Positions 5,490 to 5,494 of a DNA stretch of 5,494 bases are shown in pieces. Within the stretch, counting starts at the first letter, position 1. Every line of letters begins with the position of its first letter. Below the pieces are notes generated by a model. That model was not told the DNA's origin and made no database searches. It worked only from the letters and a program-made list of their open reading frames with translations. The DNA comes from Ruminococcus sp. (GTDB lineage: Bacteria; Bacillota; Clostridia; Oscillospirales; Ruminococcaceae). Both the position numbers and the translations under genes were made by a program. Location of the stretch: contig JAFYET010000349.1 of assembly GCA_017544125.1 (NCBI GenBank), positions 1-5,494 of the forward strand. The letters are read 5' to 3'.

Positions 5490-5494
5490 TGCAA

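Overview
The window shows ordinary core metabolism of a low-to-mid-GC anaerobic Firmicute, most likely a Clostridia of the Ruminococcus/Oscillospiraceae type. This rests on protein similarity recalled from memory, on strong AGGAGG-like ribosome binding sites, and on AT-rich spacers between roughly 50% GC genes. No database search was possible. All five genes read on the minus strand, so the region is described from high to low coordinates. No plus-strand gene, RNA gene, CRISPR array or transposase is visible.

Unit 1 (about 5490 to 4045): a 71-residue DUF3343 protein (putative Se/S carrier-like) is followed within 5 bases by a class V aminotransferase-fold, cysteine desulfurase-like protein of the EF2568 (TIGR01977) type. 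The two genes look translationally coupled, and a strong hairpin terminator follows the stop codon directly. The pair is best read as a small sulfur (or selenium) mobilisation and carrier module whose target is not in the window.

Unit 2 (about 4020 to 20): a spacer carries a good extended -10 promoter with a 7+7 inverted repeat just upstream. It drives cdaA (membrane diadenylate cyclase, makes c-di-AMP) and cdaR (YbbR-domain regulator of CdaA), which overlap by 13 bases. A compact terminator-like hairpin then precedes a COG2509-type FAD-dependent protein. Only 17 bases lie between the end of that hairpin's U-tract and the start codon, so the third gene probably depends on readthrough or on a promoter inside cdaR. 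glmM, the usual partner of cdaAR, is not seen.

The distal end (1 to 154) holds three hairpins in a row: a long imperfect palindrome built from TTATGCAT-like words that supplies the last three codons and the stop of the FAD gene, a 7-bp GC-rich hairpin, and a 10-bp terminator-like stem. The palindrome looks like a dispersed intergenic repeat. I see no clearly new multi-gene system. The points most worth a second look are the attenuator-like arrangement before the FAD gene, the palindrome abutting the cdaA promoter, and the repeat that ends a coding region.
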